A DNA stretch of 64,000 bases, taken from NCBI RefSeq assembly GCF_001404515.1, contig NZ_CXWE01000010.1, positions 102,735 to 166,734 of the forward strand, written 5' to 3'. Both the position numbers and the translations under genes were made by a program. Shown piece by piece: positions 50,741-60,261 of this stretch. This DNA is from Roseibium album. Lineage in GTDB: Bacteria > Pseudomonadota > Alphaproteobacteria > Rhizobiales > Stappiaceae. Under the pieces are notes generated by a model. The model made no database searches and was not told the DNA's origin. It saw nothing but the letters and a program-made list of their open reading frames with translations. Position 1 is the stretch's first letter; each line of letters begins with the position of its first letter.

Positions 50741-52183
50741 CTAGCTCAAGGTGGAAAGTGACTTGACGACCCCGTCCGTTTCAAGTTGCGCGTATGCAGC
50801 GTGAATCCGGCTCGTGAAGTCCTGGCTTCCGACCACCTCGGTTTCGAAGACCGCCGTCAGCGTCAGCATGTTGCTAACATATTCAGGACCATCGGACTGT
50901 GTTGCAAATTCCGCGATCCTGGCTGCGAGCGGATCATTGACCGGCAGGAATTCGCCGGTTTCCGACTTTCCGCGACAATAGTGCATCCACCCGGCAACGG
51001 CCAATGCCGCAAGCGGCCAGGCGCGATTTGCCTCGAGATGTTGCCGGATTGGGGCAAGCAGTCGTTGGGGCAGTTTCTGACTGCCGTCCGACGCAATCTG
51101 CGTCGTCTTGTGGCGAAGGGCCGTGTTGGAAAACCGTTCGATCAACGCATCGCCATAACTGGAAACATCGATCCCGGCCGGAACGTCCAGCGTGGGCGCC
51201 TGCTCCTCCAGCATGAGTCTTTTCGCTGCGGTCTGAAAGACCGGGTCTGCCATGCAGTCCGAAATTGTTTCCTTGCCTGCGAGCGCGCCAAGATACGCAA
51301 GGAAGGAATGTGTTCCGTTGAGCAGCCGAAGTTTCATCTCCTCGAAGGGAGCGACTTCAGCAACGAATTGTGCTCCGGCAAGGTTCCACGCCGGTCGGTC
51401 TCCGGCAAAGCTGTCTTCGATGACCCACTGGCGAAACGGTTCGCAGAGAATACCGTTCGGGTCCGGCCGGCCGAGCGCAGTCTCAAGCTTCTGCTGCGAC
51501 TGATCGGTCATGGCGGGTGTGATGCGGTCGACCATGGAACTGGGGAAACGGCACTCTGCATCCACCCAAGCGGCCAGTTCCGGATCGAGACGGTCGGCGA
51601 AATCCAGAATTGCCTGCCGGCAAAGACGACCATTGGAGGGAAGGTTGTCACACGAAAGCACCGTTAGCCCAGCCAGACCGGCGGTTTTCCTCAGGTGAAG
51701 TCCCCTGGCAATGATGCCTATCGCCGTTGCGGGATCGCCGGAAGCGGCAAGGTCCTGTTCGATACCCGGGTTGTTCAGATCCAGGCGGCCATTGGCAAGG
51801 CAATACCCCTTTTCGGTAATCGTCAGGGTAATCACACTCATGTCCGGGTCCGCGATCTGCGCAAGCAGGGCGGAAGTTCCGTCCCGCTTGGGATGGAGTG
51901 TCCTGATGACGGAACCGATTTCGCGAAGCATGATGTCGTCATCCGACATCTCGCCGACCGTGAACACGCCGCCAGCCTGATCGAGCAGCGTGAGTTCATC
52001 CGCTCCGGAATTGAGTCGTGCGGCGACAACGCCCCAATCGGTCGGATCAAGCCTTAGCGCTTCGTCGTGGTAGACCATGACATGCGCCTTGGCGAAGGCT
52101 CCGAATCCGATGTGAAGGATCCTGGGTCTCAGCATCGAACGGTCGTAGGGGATTTTCTGTACCTGGAAAGTCGGATCGGACAT
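50741..52183 (-). CDS. uxuB: Mannitol dehydrogenase family, probable fructuronate reductase
   Basis: A 480-residue polyol dehydrogenase. GFGAFAKAH near residue 27 is the NAD-binding start, and EEMKLRLLNGTHSFLAYLG near residue 285 contains the catalytic lysine. Between uxaC and glycosidase genes it most likely reduces fructuronate to mannonate. ATG 52183 follows the GH31 stop by four bases; a frame from 52240 overlaps the GH31 gene. Tagaturonate or mannitol reductase are less likely given context. Confidence 0.85.
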   Translation of the reverse strand: MSDPTFQVQKIPYDRSMLRPRILHIGFGAFAKAHVMVYHDEALRLDPTDWGVVAARLNSGADELTLLDQAGGVFTVGEMSDDDIMLREIGSVIRTLHPKRDGTSALLAQIADPDMSVITLTITEKGYCLANGRLDLNNPGIEQDLAASGDPATAIGIIARGLHLRKTAGLAGLTVLSCDNLPSNGRLCRQAILDFADRLDPELAAWVDAECRFPSSMVDRITPAMTDQSQQKLETALGRPDPNGILCEPFRQWVIEDSFAGDRPAWNLAGAQFVAEVAPFEEMKLRLLNGTHSFLAYLGALAGKETISDCMADPVFQTAAKRLMLEEQAPTLDVPAGIDVSSYGDALIERFSNTALRHKTTQIASDGSQKLPQRLLAPIRQHLEANRAWPLAALAVAGWMHYCRGKSETGEFLPVNDPLAARIAEFATQSDGPEYVSNMLTLTAVFETEVVGSQDFTSRIHAAYAQLETDGVVKSLSTLS

Positions 52184-52187
52184 GGCA

Positions 52188-54575
52188 TTATTGCTTCTGG
52201 TCAAGGGAAATGGAATCACCGGAGGCCTGCAGCGTATCATTGACGACTAGATTCTCGTCTCCTGCAAGCCAAAGCTGGATATCGGTAAAGGCCGGGTTCC
52301 AACTGCCTGAGCGTTGCCAGTTCAAGTGAACCCGGCCATTTTGTCTGAAGAGCGTAAACCGGGTGAGAGAGTGCCTCTGATGGATCGCATCTTCCGATAC
52401 ACCATCGTCATCATAGGCAAGTGAATGGCGCAATCCATGACCTTCCGGCTGCGGGTAAATCCGCCAGGAACGCGTCCTGTCTGACTGTGCGTCAGCACGT
52501 GGGTTGGCTGCTGCCATCGGAATGACGGCGCCGCCACGAACGAAGAGCGGGATCGTGTGCAGCTCGACGGGAACGTCAATCGTTTGGCCGCCGGGATACC
52601 AGCCGCGTCCGTCGAAGGACCACCAACCATCGTCATTGGCCGGCAGCGTGACCTGGCGGACCCGTGCTCCCCTTTCGACAACTGTCGCAACAAGCAGGTC
52701 TTTGCCGACCAGAAAATCGAATTCCGTTTCGCGGCAGTTCGGGTCGTTCGGGTGATCAAGAAACAACGGTCGCAGGATCGGTTCGCCTTCGCTGACTGCC
52801 AGATACAATGACGTATAGAGGTATGGCAGCAGCATTGCCCTGAACGCGAGTGCCTCTCGCACGAGCGGCGTGAGATCCGGGTACATCCACGCTTCGTTGG
52901 CCGTTCCATCGTCATTCCAGGAATGGATCGTGAAACGCGGATGAAAAATTCCGTTCTGCACCCAGCGCAGGAACAGCTCCGGTTCGGGCCGTGGTCCTGC
53001 AAAGCCACCGACATCGTGACCGATGTTGTAGAAGCCTGACAGGCTGAGGCCGAGCCCCATCGGAATGTTCCAGCGCAAGGTGTCCCAGCTTGTGAAATTG
53101 TCGCCTGTCCACGTCTGGGCATAGCGCTGCGTTCCGGGGGCCGCACAGCGGGAAATCAGGTACGGCCGCTGACCCGGTTGATCCTGCTTCTGTGCCTCGC
53201 AGGAAGCCCTGGTCATCAGTTGGCTATGCAGCGGCCGGACGAGGCTGACTGGAATGGGCTCACCGAAACCTGCGCAGACGGCGTCATCATCCCAAACCTC
53301 GTACTCGTTGTTGTCATTCCAGGAGCTTTTGATGCCCCTTGCCAACAGCTTACTGGTCACATTGGCCTTCCACCAGGCAACAGTCTCCGGATTGGTGAAG
53401 TCCAGATGCGAACCGGTTCCGTCCCAGAAAGGAGACTGTTCCGGTGCGCCACTCTCGCTGTCACGAATGAAAAGGCCCTTCGACACCGCTTCCCCGTAGA
53501 GCGGGTGATCGTCCAGCAGAACCGGTTTGATGTTGGCGATCAGGTGGATCCCCGCCTCCGCGTAGGCAGAGGTCAGGGCTTCGACATCCGGGAAACGGTC
53601 CGCGTTCCAGTTGAAGACATAGCGCCTTCCTTCAATCGCGGTGTATCCGGAAGACAATTGAAAACTGTCGCAGGGGATATCTTCTTCCCTGAGCTTGTCC
53701 AGAAACGACTGCACCCGCTCCTGCGCGTTTTCCGAATCCGTGTAAGACATCGTTGACCCGGAGTAGCCGAGCCCCCATCGCGGCATGAATGCGGTGCCAC
53801 CGGTCAGCCAGTGATGGCGCTTGACGACATCAAGTACGGTTGGCGCCCAGCTGAAATAATAGTCGAGATCACCGTCAGCTGCGCGAAAGGCTCTGAATGG
53901 CGGATGATAGTTGTCTTTTTCGTTGCCGAGATCGAACCAGCAGGTCGCCAGCGTGTCGTAGTAAAGGCCAAAGGCACCAGGTTCACCCTTGTCCGTGATC
54001 GTGAAAGGCACGTGCTTGTAGAGCGGATCGGTGGTTCTTGCGTCGTAGCCGAGTGCGTCGAGGTTCCGCATTTCAAAGCGGCGCCCCGAGCGTTCGAGCG
54101 GCCCCGATTTTTCGCCGAGACCATAGTGGAATTCGCCCGGGTCTCGGCAAAGGAAATGCTGGTTGCGATGATCCTTCCGCCCGATCATGTAGGCATCCTG
54201 GGGACGATCGCGGGCGATCTCCTGCCAGGCGCTGTCAGCGTTGGTGCGTGCTTCCCATGTCAGGCAAAGTGGTCGGCCAATTGTCAGGCGCAGGCATTCC
54301 GTTTCCAGAACGAGATCGTTTTCATCTGTCTCGAGTTGAAACTCCGGGCAGGAAAATCCGCTGGTGTCTGTCCGCACGCGTCCTTCGAAAGGGACGTCCT
54401 GATCCGGTGCGATCGCCCAGGTCCGGTTCAGCCTGTATGTTCCGTCTTTCAGGAGCGTGACCCGCACCAGATCCTGTTCGAGCACGGTCACGGTGAACCT
54501 GTGTCTCTCTTCGACGAACAGGGTGAAGCTGCTTTCCGTACGCTCGGCAAATTGCCATCTCTTGAGAGATTTCAT
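52188..54575 (-). CDS. GH31 family alpha-glycosidase, cytoplasmic
   Basis: A 795-residue GH31 enzyme without signal peptide. The nucleophile region is SSWNDNNEYEVWDD with D421, and the acid/base D492 lies in TWTGDNFTSW. Domain order is a galactose-mutarotase-like N-domain, TIM barrel, and C-terminal beta domains. GH31 enzymes release alpha-linked glucose or xylose. A start at 54575 is chosen; extension to 55019 runs into dctM. Next to TRAP and uronate genes it may trim an alpha-linked partner of a uronide. Confidence 0.88.
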   Translation of the reverse strand: MKSLKRWQFAERTESSFTLFVEERHRFTVTVLEQDLVRVTLLKDGTYRLNRTWAIAPDQDVPFEGRVRTDTSGFSCPEFQLETDENDLVLETECLRLTIGRPLCLTWEARTNADSAWQEIARDRPQDAYMIGRKDHRNQHFLCRDPGEFHYGLGEKSGPLERSGRRFEMRNLDALGYDARTTDPLYKHVPFTITDKGEPGAFGLYYDTLATCWFDLGNEKDNYHPPFRAFRAADGDLDYYFSWAPTVLDVVKRHHWLTGGTAFMPRWGLGYSGSTMSYTDSENAQERVQSFLDKLREEDIPCDSFQLSSGYTAIEGRRYVFNWNADRFPDVEALTSAYAEAGIHLIANIKPVLLDDHPLYGEAVSKGLFIRDSESGAPEQSPFWDGTGSHLDFTNPETVAWWKANVTSKLLARGIKSSWNDNNEYEVWDDDAVCAGFGEPIPVSLVRPLHSQLMTRASCEAQKQDQPGQRPYLISRCAAPGTQRYAQTWTGDNFTSWDTLRWNIPMGLGLSLSGFYNIGHDVGGFAGPRPEPELFLRWVQNGIFHPRFTIHSWNDDGTANEAWMYPDLTPLVREALAFRAMLLPYLYTSLYLAVSEGEPILRPLFLDHPNDPNCRETEFDFLVGKDLLVATVVERGARVRQVTLPANDDGWWSFDGRGWYPGGQTIDVPVELHTIPLFVRGGAVIPMAAANPRADAQSDRTRSWRIYPQPEGHGLRHSLAYDDDGVSEDAIHQRHSLTRFTLFRQNGRVHLNWQRSGSWNPAFTDIQLWLAGDENLVVNDTLQASGDSISLDQKQ

Positions 54576-54583
54576 GGTCCGTC

Positions 54584-55885
54584 CTAGTAGCCGAGTAGAA
54601 CGCGCGGCAGGAACAGGCTGAGCGCGGGAAAATATGTGATCACCAGAAGCAATGAAACCAGGACGGCGTAGAAGCCGATCATCGGTTTGATCACCTGCCC
54701 AATCTTCACTCCTCCGACCGAGCATCCTACGAACAGGGCCGATCCGACCGGTGGCGTACAGATACCGATACACAGATTGAACGTCATGACCACTCCGAAA
54801 TGAACCGGATCCATGCCAAGATCCTCGACGACCGGCAGGAATATCGGCGTGAAGATCAGGAGCGCCGGGGTCATGTCCATGAAGGTGCCGACCACGAGCA
54901 GCGCGATGTTGATGATCAGCAGAAGAACGATCGGGTTTTCGGATAACTTCAGCAATGCGTCGGAGATCGAATAGGGGATATCGGCAAATGCCATGGCCTT
55001 GGACATGGCTATCGAACACCCGATCATCAAAAGCACGATGGACGTCGTCACCGCACTGTCCAGAATGATGCTCGGCAATTCTCTCCAGGTGATCTCTCTG
55101 TACCAGACCACGGCCAGGAAGAGCGTGTAGACAACAGCGACCGCGGAGGCTTCCGTGGCTGTGAAAACACCCCAGACAATGCCTCCCATGACGATCACGA
55201 TGAGGCCGAGCGGTAACATTGCATCAGCTGCCTTTCTGACGACTTCCACACCGCTCGGACGTTCTGCAACCGGATATCCGCGCCGCTTTGCAATGATGCC
55301 GGCAACCACCATCAGGCTGAGCCCCATCAAGAGACCGGGAATGTATCCGGCAACGAACAGAGCGGCGACGGACGTACCGTTGGTGATCAGGGAATAGACG
55401 ATAAAAGTGGAGCTTGGCGGGATCAGAAGACCTGTCGGGCAGGAAGCGATGTTGACGGCGGCGCTGTAGGCCGGATCGTATCCTTCCTTTTTCTGCAAGG
55501 GAGCCATGACGCCACCAACGGCGGCGGCGGAGGCGACCGCAGAACCTGAAATCGAGCCGAACATCATGTTTGCGATGACGTTGCAGTGCGCCAGTGCGCC
55601 CGGTAGCCGTCCACCGATCACCTTTGCGAATTCGATCAGGCGCATCGCAATACCGCCCCGGTTCATGATGTTACCGGCAAGAATGAAAAACGGGATCGCC
55701 AGCAGCGTGAAACTGTCGAGACCCGAGGCGACCTGCTGGGCGACGATATAGACCGACTGATCGAAAGACATGAACAGCAGGAAGGTTGCAAAGGCCGAAA
55801 GACCGATCGAAAAGGCAATCGGAACGCCCAGCATCATGAGCAGTGCAAATGTCCCGAACAGGACGAGGACAGACTGAATATCCAT
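54584..55885 (-). CDS. dctM: TRAP transporter large permease (DctM)
   Basis: A 433-residue permease with about twelve helices. GVPIAFSIGLSAFATFLLF near residue 20, the FFILAGNIMNRGGIAMRLIEFA motif near residue 65 and GICTPPVGSALFVGCSVGG near residue 372 are typical. It uses a sodium gradient to take up substrate delivered by DctP (56670). It lies 20 bases after dctQ. Confidence 0.93.
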   Translation of the reverse strand: MDIQSVLVLFGTFALLMMLGVPIAFSIGLSAFATFLLFMSFDQSVYIVAQQVASGLDSFTLLAIPFFILAGNIMNRGGIAMRLIEFAKVIGGRLPGALAHCNVIANMMFGSISGSAVASAAAVGGVMAPLQKKEGYDPAYSAAVNIASCPTGLLIPPSSTFIVYSLITNGTSVAALFVAGYIPGLLMGLSLMVVAGIIAKRRGYPVAERPSGVEVVRKAADAMLPLGLIVIVMGGIVWGVFTATEASAVAVVYTLFLAVVWYREITWRELPSIILDSAVTTSIVLLMIGCSIAMSKAMAFADIPYSISDALLKLSENPIVLLLIINIALLVVGTFMDMTPALLIFTPIFLPVVEDLGMDPVHFGVVMTFNLCIGICTPPVGSALFVGCSVGGVKIGQVIKPMIGFYAVLVSLLLVITYFPALSLFLPRVLLGY

Positions 55886-55905
55886 TTTGTTCCCTTGTTC
55901 CCGTT

Positions 55906-56430
55906 CTAGTCCAGCGGGCCGCCGGCCTTCGGTGTACCTTCCTGATCATTCGGTCCTCGTCCGCTCCGGAAGAGGTCGGCCAGAAAGGTCAGGCAATAGT
56001 AGAGAATGCAGATTCCGGAAAACGGGATCGCGATATAGACGAGCCCCATGGGCAGCCTGAGGGCAGGTGAGACCTGTCCGGTCGAAAGCGTCCGGTTCAC
56101 CAGGTCCACGCCGCCATAGATCATCACCAGCGCGGCGAATGTGGCGATAGCCAAGATGATCGCCGCGTTGACCGTGAGCCGGACGTTGCCACTCGTGACT
56201 TGCGGAAGCAGGTCGATGGCAAGATGCCTCCGTTGTCCGAGCGTGTAGGCTCCGCCGAGAAGCGCAACCCAGATGAACAGGAACCGGGCCATTTCGTCCG
56301 TGACGGTGCTGGGACTTTCCAGAACGTAACGCGAGAATACCTGCCAGATGACGCAGGCGACCAAAACGGCAAATGCGAAGGTGATGACAAGGCGCAGCAC
56401 GAGATCCACGCCTTTGGTAATGGTGTTCAC
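55906..56430 (-). CDS. dctQ: TRAP transporter small permease (DctQ)
   Basis: A 174-residue, four-helix protein. DEMARFLFIWVALLGGAYTLGQRRHLAIDL near residue 40 contains the DctQ signature (short motif FIWVALLGGAY). First gene of the minus-strand arm, divergent from dctP with a 239-base regulatory gap. Confidence 0.9.
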   Translation of the reverse strand: MNTITKGVDLVLRLVITFAFAVLVACVIWQVFSRYVLESPSTVTDEMARFLFIWVALLGGAYTLGQRRHLAIDLLPQVTSGNVRLTVNAAIILAIATFAALVMIYGGVDLVNRTLSTGQVSPALRLPMGLVYIAIPFSGICILYYCLTFLADLFRSGRGPNDQEGTPKAGGPLD

Positions 56431-56515
56431 GATTGTCCTCCCAATCCGGCCTGCAATACCATTTTGAGCAGATGGTAGCGGGGCACGGCAGCACTAGAAA
56501 TGCGCTATCAACTCA

Positions 56516-56531
56516 AACTGGTCAACCAATT
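56516..56531. promoter_or_regulatory. UxuR-like operator 1 in uronide divergent promoter
   Basis: AACTGGTCAACCAATT agrees at 13 of 16 positions with AATTGGTATACCAATT, the form I recall for enterobacterial UxuR/ExuR sites. It lies between dctQ and dctP. The GntR gene at 59495 is the expected partner. Confidence 0.5.
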
Positions 56532-56558
56532 TCGTAAAAAAGGTTGACTGATTTGCGA

Positions 56559-56574
56559 AATTGGACGAACAATT
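56559..56574. promoter_or_regulatory. UxuR-like operator 2 in uronide divergent promoter
   Basis: AATTGGACGAACAATT is a weaker, imperfect version of the same palindrome, centred 43 bases from the first site (about four helical turns), a spacing that would allow cooperative binding or looping. Confidence 0.4.
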
Positions 56575-56669
56575 TGCCATCCGTGGCAGTCACTGCCGCG
56601 AAAACCGCAGCCGGCATCCCGTTCAAGTCAGGGCGGAGAGTTTCGGCCAGGCTGCATTGGGAGGAAATC

Positions 56670-57653
56670 ATGATGAAGTTTGTAAAGCTCGCGGCCATTC
56701 TGGCCGCAGGTGCTGTCGCAATGGGTTCGGTTGCCAACGCCAAGACCCTGCGTCTCAATCACAACAACCCGGAAGATCATCCGCTGCACAAATCCATGGA
56801 GCATATGGCGGAGAAACTTGAAGAAGCGACCGGCGGCGATTTGAAGATCCGTATCTACGCCAATGCGCAGCTCGGTACCCAGCGTGAATCCATGGAACTC
56901 ATGCAGAACGGTTCCCTCGACATGGCCCGCTCCAATGCCTCCGAACTCGAAGCCTTCGAGGAATCCTACGGCGCACTCAACCTGCCCTATATCTTCGTGG
57001 ATGCCGACCATTACTATGATGTTTTGAGCGGAGATATCGGCTCAGACATTCTGGCGGCATCCGAAGACAAGGGTTTTGTCGGAATTGCCTTTTACATCGA
57101 AGGTGCGCGGTCTTTCTATGCCAACAAGGAAATCCATTCACCGGCAGACCTGAAGGGAATGAAGATCCGCGTTCAGCCAAGCCCGTCCGCGATCCGTATG
57201 GTGGAGCTTCTTGGCGGCAACCCGACACCGATCGCATGGGGCGAACTCTATAGCGCCCTGCAGCAGGGTGTCGTGGATGGTGCAGAAAACAATCCGATGG
57301 CGCTGACGTCGGCGCGTCACGGCGAGGTTTCAAAGGTTTATTCAAATGATGGCCATACCATGATCCCTTCGGTTGTCATGATATCTTCCAAGACCTGGAA
57401 CGAGTTGTCCGACGAGCACAAGCAGGCACTGACCAAGGCCGCGCGCGAATCGATGGATTTCCACCGCGAACAGTGGGATGCCATGAGCGCTGCTGCTGTT
57501 GAAACAGCGAAGACCGAACTCGGTGTAAAGTTTATCGAAGTTGAAAAGGGACCGTTTATCGAGGCTGTCCTGCCGATGCACCAGGAGGCGGCCGAGAAAT
57601 CTGCTGTCGTTTCGGACCTGATCGACCGCATCAAGGCAAGCGCACCGCAATAA
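56670..57653 (+). CDS. dctP: TRAP transporter substrate-binding protein (DctP)
   Basis: A 327-residue periplasmic protein. ATG 56670 follows GGGAGG; ATG 56673 is equally possible. A signal peptide of about 23 residues ends near VANA. The mature part has LRLNHNNPEDHPLHKSM, LKGMKIRVQPSP near residue 160 with the conserved ligand-binding arginine, and VVDGAENNPMAL near residue 205. With the divergent DctQM it imports an acidic sugar; clustered enzymes point to a glucuronide. Confidence 0.92.
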   Translation: MMKFVKLAAILAAGAVAMGSVANAKTLRLNHNNPEDHPLHKSMEHMAEKLEEATGGDLKIRIYANAQLGTQRESMELMQNGSLDMARSNASELEAFEESYGALNLPYIFVDADHYYDVLSGDIGSDILAASEDKGFVGIAFYIEGARSFYANKEIHSPADLKGMKIRVQPSPSAIRMVELLGGNPTPIAWGELYSALQQGVVDGAENNPMALTSARHGEVSKVYSNDGHTMIPSVVMISSKTWNELSDEHKQALTKAARESMDFHREQWDAMSAAAVETAKTELGVKFIEVEKGPFIEAVLPMHQEAAEKSAVVSDLIDRIKASAPQ

Positions 57654-57680
57654 GCAAGGTCCAGGCTGGAGACAGGATAG

Positions 57681-59498
57681 ATGCTCGAACGCTCGAAACT
57701 CGCCGACAATGCGCTGCAGGCGCTTCATGATGAAGACTATGATGTTCCTTTCAACACACAGTCCTTGAAGCACGACGGCCTGATCTTCATGGGCGGGCGG
57801 GCATCTGAAAGTCTCAACGGCGACTGGAATTTTTGCGTTGATCTACTGGACACCGGCCTCCGGCAGAAATGGTTTTCCATGCTGCCGGAAGCACCGGAGA
57901 AGCGCTGCGAGCCCTGGGATTACGACCCCTACATGGGCGAGACCGTTCCGGTTCCCTCCAATTGGGCCATGCTCAAGGACAAATGGTATTTTTTTGAAGG
58001 CAGCGCCTGGTATACGCGCACGCTCGATATTGAAGACATTGACGAAACAAGGCGCCAGTTCCTTCATTTCGGAGCTGCGAGTTATGACTGCAAGATTTTC
58101 CTGAACGGCGAATTTCTGGGCAATCACTACGGTGCGTCGACGCCGTTTTGCGTTGAACTGACCGGCAAGTTGCGCCCGGGCCGGAACTGGATAATGGCCT
58201 GTGTCAACAATACCCGTACCCTGGACAGGGTGCCTATGCGCAATACCGACTGGTTCAATTACGGCGGCGTTTATCGAGACGTCCGATACTTTGAAACTCC
58301 AAGAGATCTGATCAGGGACTTCTTCCTGTATCTTGTGCCCGACGGTACCTATTCCAGCCTTCGTGCCGAGATAGCCACATGTGGCACCAGGTCGGGTGTC
58401 GCACGACTGTCGATCCCGGATCTCGTTATTGACTGCACAATTCCCGTCGAGGACGGCAAGGGCAGCATCGAAATCTCCGCGCGCCCGCGACTTTGGAGCC
58501 CGGATGATCCGATGCTTTACGAGGCGGTCCTGTCATTCGGTGAGGATAAGGTCGCAGATCGCGTTGGTTTTCGCCAGATCGAGCGTCGGGGCACCGAGAT
58601 CCTGCTAAATGGTGAACCTCTGTTCTTGCGCGGAATCTCGGTGCATGAGGACGATGCCGACCTGGGCAAGGTGACGACCGAGGAAGATCTGCGCCGGCGC
58701 TTCGAACATGCAGGGGAACTTGGCTGCAATTACCTGCGCCTGGCCCACTATCCGCATCACGAGCGCGCGGCGGAACTGGCCGATGAGCTCGGATTTCTCC
58801 TGTGGGAAGAGATCCCGGTCTACTGGGCGATCGACTTTGCCAATCCCGCTACCTATCGGGACGCGGAGAACCAGTTGATGGAGCTGATCAAGCGGGACAG
58901 GAACCGCGCAAGCGTCATCATCTGGTCGGTTGGCAACGAAAACCCGGATACGGACGCCAGGCTCGAATTCATGAGGGGACTGGCCGAAAGGGCTGTTCAA
59001 CTCGATCCGACCCGCCTGACATCGGCTGCCTGTCTCGTCAATCACGCAAACAACTGCATTGAGGATCGGCTCGCAGAGCATATCGATATCATCGGCCTCA
59101 ATGAATACTACGGCTGGTACGAGGAGAATTTCGATGACCTTGCGGAGATCGGCCGGAACTCTGATCCGGACCGGCCGGTCGTGATTTCCGAGACCGGCGC
59201 TGATGGCGTGATTGGCGTCAAAGGTCCGCAAAACGGCCTCTTCAGCGAGGACTACATGGCCGAAGTCTATCGCAGGCAGATCGCTACCTTGCGGGAACTG
59301 GACTACGTCAAGGGCATGTCGCCGTGGATACTTTATGATTTCCGAGTGGAACGGCGCCAAAACATCTTTCAAAATGGATATAATCACAAGGGGCTGATTG
59401 CGGCCGACAAAAAGACGAAGAAAAAAGCGTTCCATATTCTGGCGGATTACTATCGGAAGATTGCTGCGGACGCGAAGAGTGCAAGGAAGGCTTCATGA
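57681..59498 (+). CDS. GH2 beta-glucuronidase-like enzyme, cytoplasmic
   Basis: A 605-residue GH2 enzyme with jelly-roll, immunoglobulin-like and TIM-barrel domains and no signal peptide. Acid/base E420 is in SVGNENPD and nucleophile E504 in VISETGADG. The NxK motif that grips the uronate carboxylate in beta-glucuronidases is present as N568-H-K570 in GYNHKGL. It would release glucuronate from imported beta-glucuronides. Four-base overlap with the GntR gene. Confidence 0.9.
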   Translation: MLERSKLADNALQALHDEDYDVPFNTQSLKHDGLIFMGGRASESLNGDWNFCVDLLDTGLRQKWFSMLPEAPEKRCEPWDYDPYMGETVPVPSNWAMLKDKWYFFEGSAWYTRTLDIEDIDETRRQFLHFGAASYDCKIFLNGEFLGNHYGASTPFCVELTGKLRPGRNWIMACVNNTRTLDRVPMRNTDWFNYGGVYRDVRYFETPRDLIRDFFLYLVPDGTYSSLRAEIATCGTRSGVARLSIPDLVIDCTIPVEDGKGSIEISARPRLWSPDDPMLYEAVLSFGEDKVADRVGFRQIERRGTEILLNGEPLFLRGISVHEDDADLGKVTTEEDLRRRFEHAGELGCNYLRLAHYPHHERAAELADELGFLLWEEIPVYWAIDFANPATYRDAENQLMELIKRDRNRASVIIWSVGNENPDTDARLEFMRGLAERAVQLDPTRLTSAACLVNHANNCIEDRLAEHIDIIGLNEYYGWYEENFDDLAEIGRNSDPDRPVVISETGADGVIGVKGPQNGLFSEDYMAEVYRRQIATLRELDYVKGMSPWILYDFRVERRQNIFQNGYNHKGLIAADKKTKKKAFHILADYYRKIAADAKSARKAS

Positions 59499-60235
59499 CC
59501 AGCGATGGTTCAAAGCGCCGATATCAGGAAATTGCCGAATCCCTGGCACGGCGGATCGCGGAGGAAGGGTACCGGCCCGGTGACAAGTTTCCGACGGAAA
59601 GGCAGATTTCCCTTGAAATGGGCATCAGCCGTTCCCTTGTGCGCGAAGCCTTCATCATGCTCGAGATCGAGGGATATCTCGACGTGCGCAAAGGCTCGGG
59701 CAGCTATGTCGCAGCCGGTGAAAAAATTTCGCTGAACATCCAGAAGTCCGACTTCGGTCCCTTTGAACTGCTGCAGGCTCGGCAGCTGCTGGAAAGCAGT
59801 ATTGCGGGTTTTGCCGCGTCAACCATTACCAAAAGTGACATCATAAAGCTTCGGGAGACGCTCGAACTGGAACGCAGGGCGATCGAAAACGGCGAAGAGG
59901 ACTATTTCGCCGACCGGCAATTCCATCTTCGGATCGCGGAGGCCACCCAGAACAGCGTTCTCGTCGATCATGTCGAGGAGCTTTGGAAGAAACGGGAAAA
60001 CAGCCCCATGTGGGCAAGGCTGCACGATCGGATTTTCGACCTGAGTTACCGGACAAGTTGGCTGGACGACCATGCCGCCATTCTGGAGGCCTTGCGTCAT
60101 CGCAATGCGGAACAGGCCCGGCTTGCCATGTGGCAGCATCTTGAAAATGTGCGCTTGACCCTTCTTGAACTCTCCGATGTCGGAGATCCGGAATTTGACG
60201 GGTATCTCTATACGCCCACGGTCGCGTCACCTTAA
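59495..60235 (+). CDS. GntR-family FCD regulator, UxuR/ExuR-like
   Basis: A 246-residue regulator. The GntR winged helix (FPTERQISLEMGISRSLVREAFIMLE, residues about 30-55; core motif SRSLVREAF) is followed by an FCD domain with DRQFHLRIAEAT and WLDDHAAILEAL carrying metal-ligand histidines. Overlap with the glucuronidase gene and uxuA downstream makes it the pathway repressor, expected to release DNA in the presence of a hexuronate or fructuronate. Candidate sites are at 56516 and 56559. Confidence 0.88.
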   Translation: MTSDGSKRRYQEIAESLARRIAEEGYRPGDKFPTERQISLEMGISRSLVREAFIMLEIEGYLDVRKGSGSYVAAGEKISLNIQKSDFGPFELLQARQLLESSIAGFAASTITKSDIIKLRETLELERRAIENGEEDYFADRQFHLRIAEATQNSVLVDHVEELWKKRENSPMWARLHDRIFDLSYRTSWLDDHAAILEALRHRNAEQARLAMWQHLENVRLTLLELSDVGDPEFDGYLYTPTVASP

Positions 60236-60261
60236 AGAGCACGAATAGAAAGAATAAGGCG

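Noticed and set aside
54576..55019. N-terminal extension of the GH31 protein
   Set aside because: It would overlap most of the 3' end of dctM; ATG 54575 gives a normal GH31 N-terminus.
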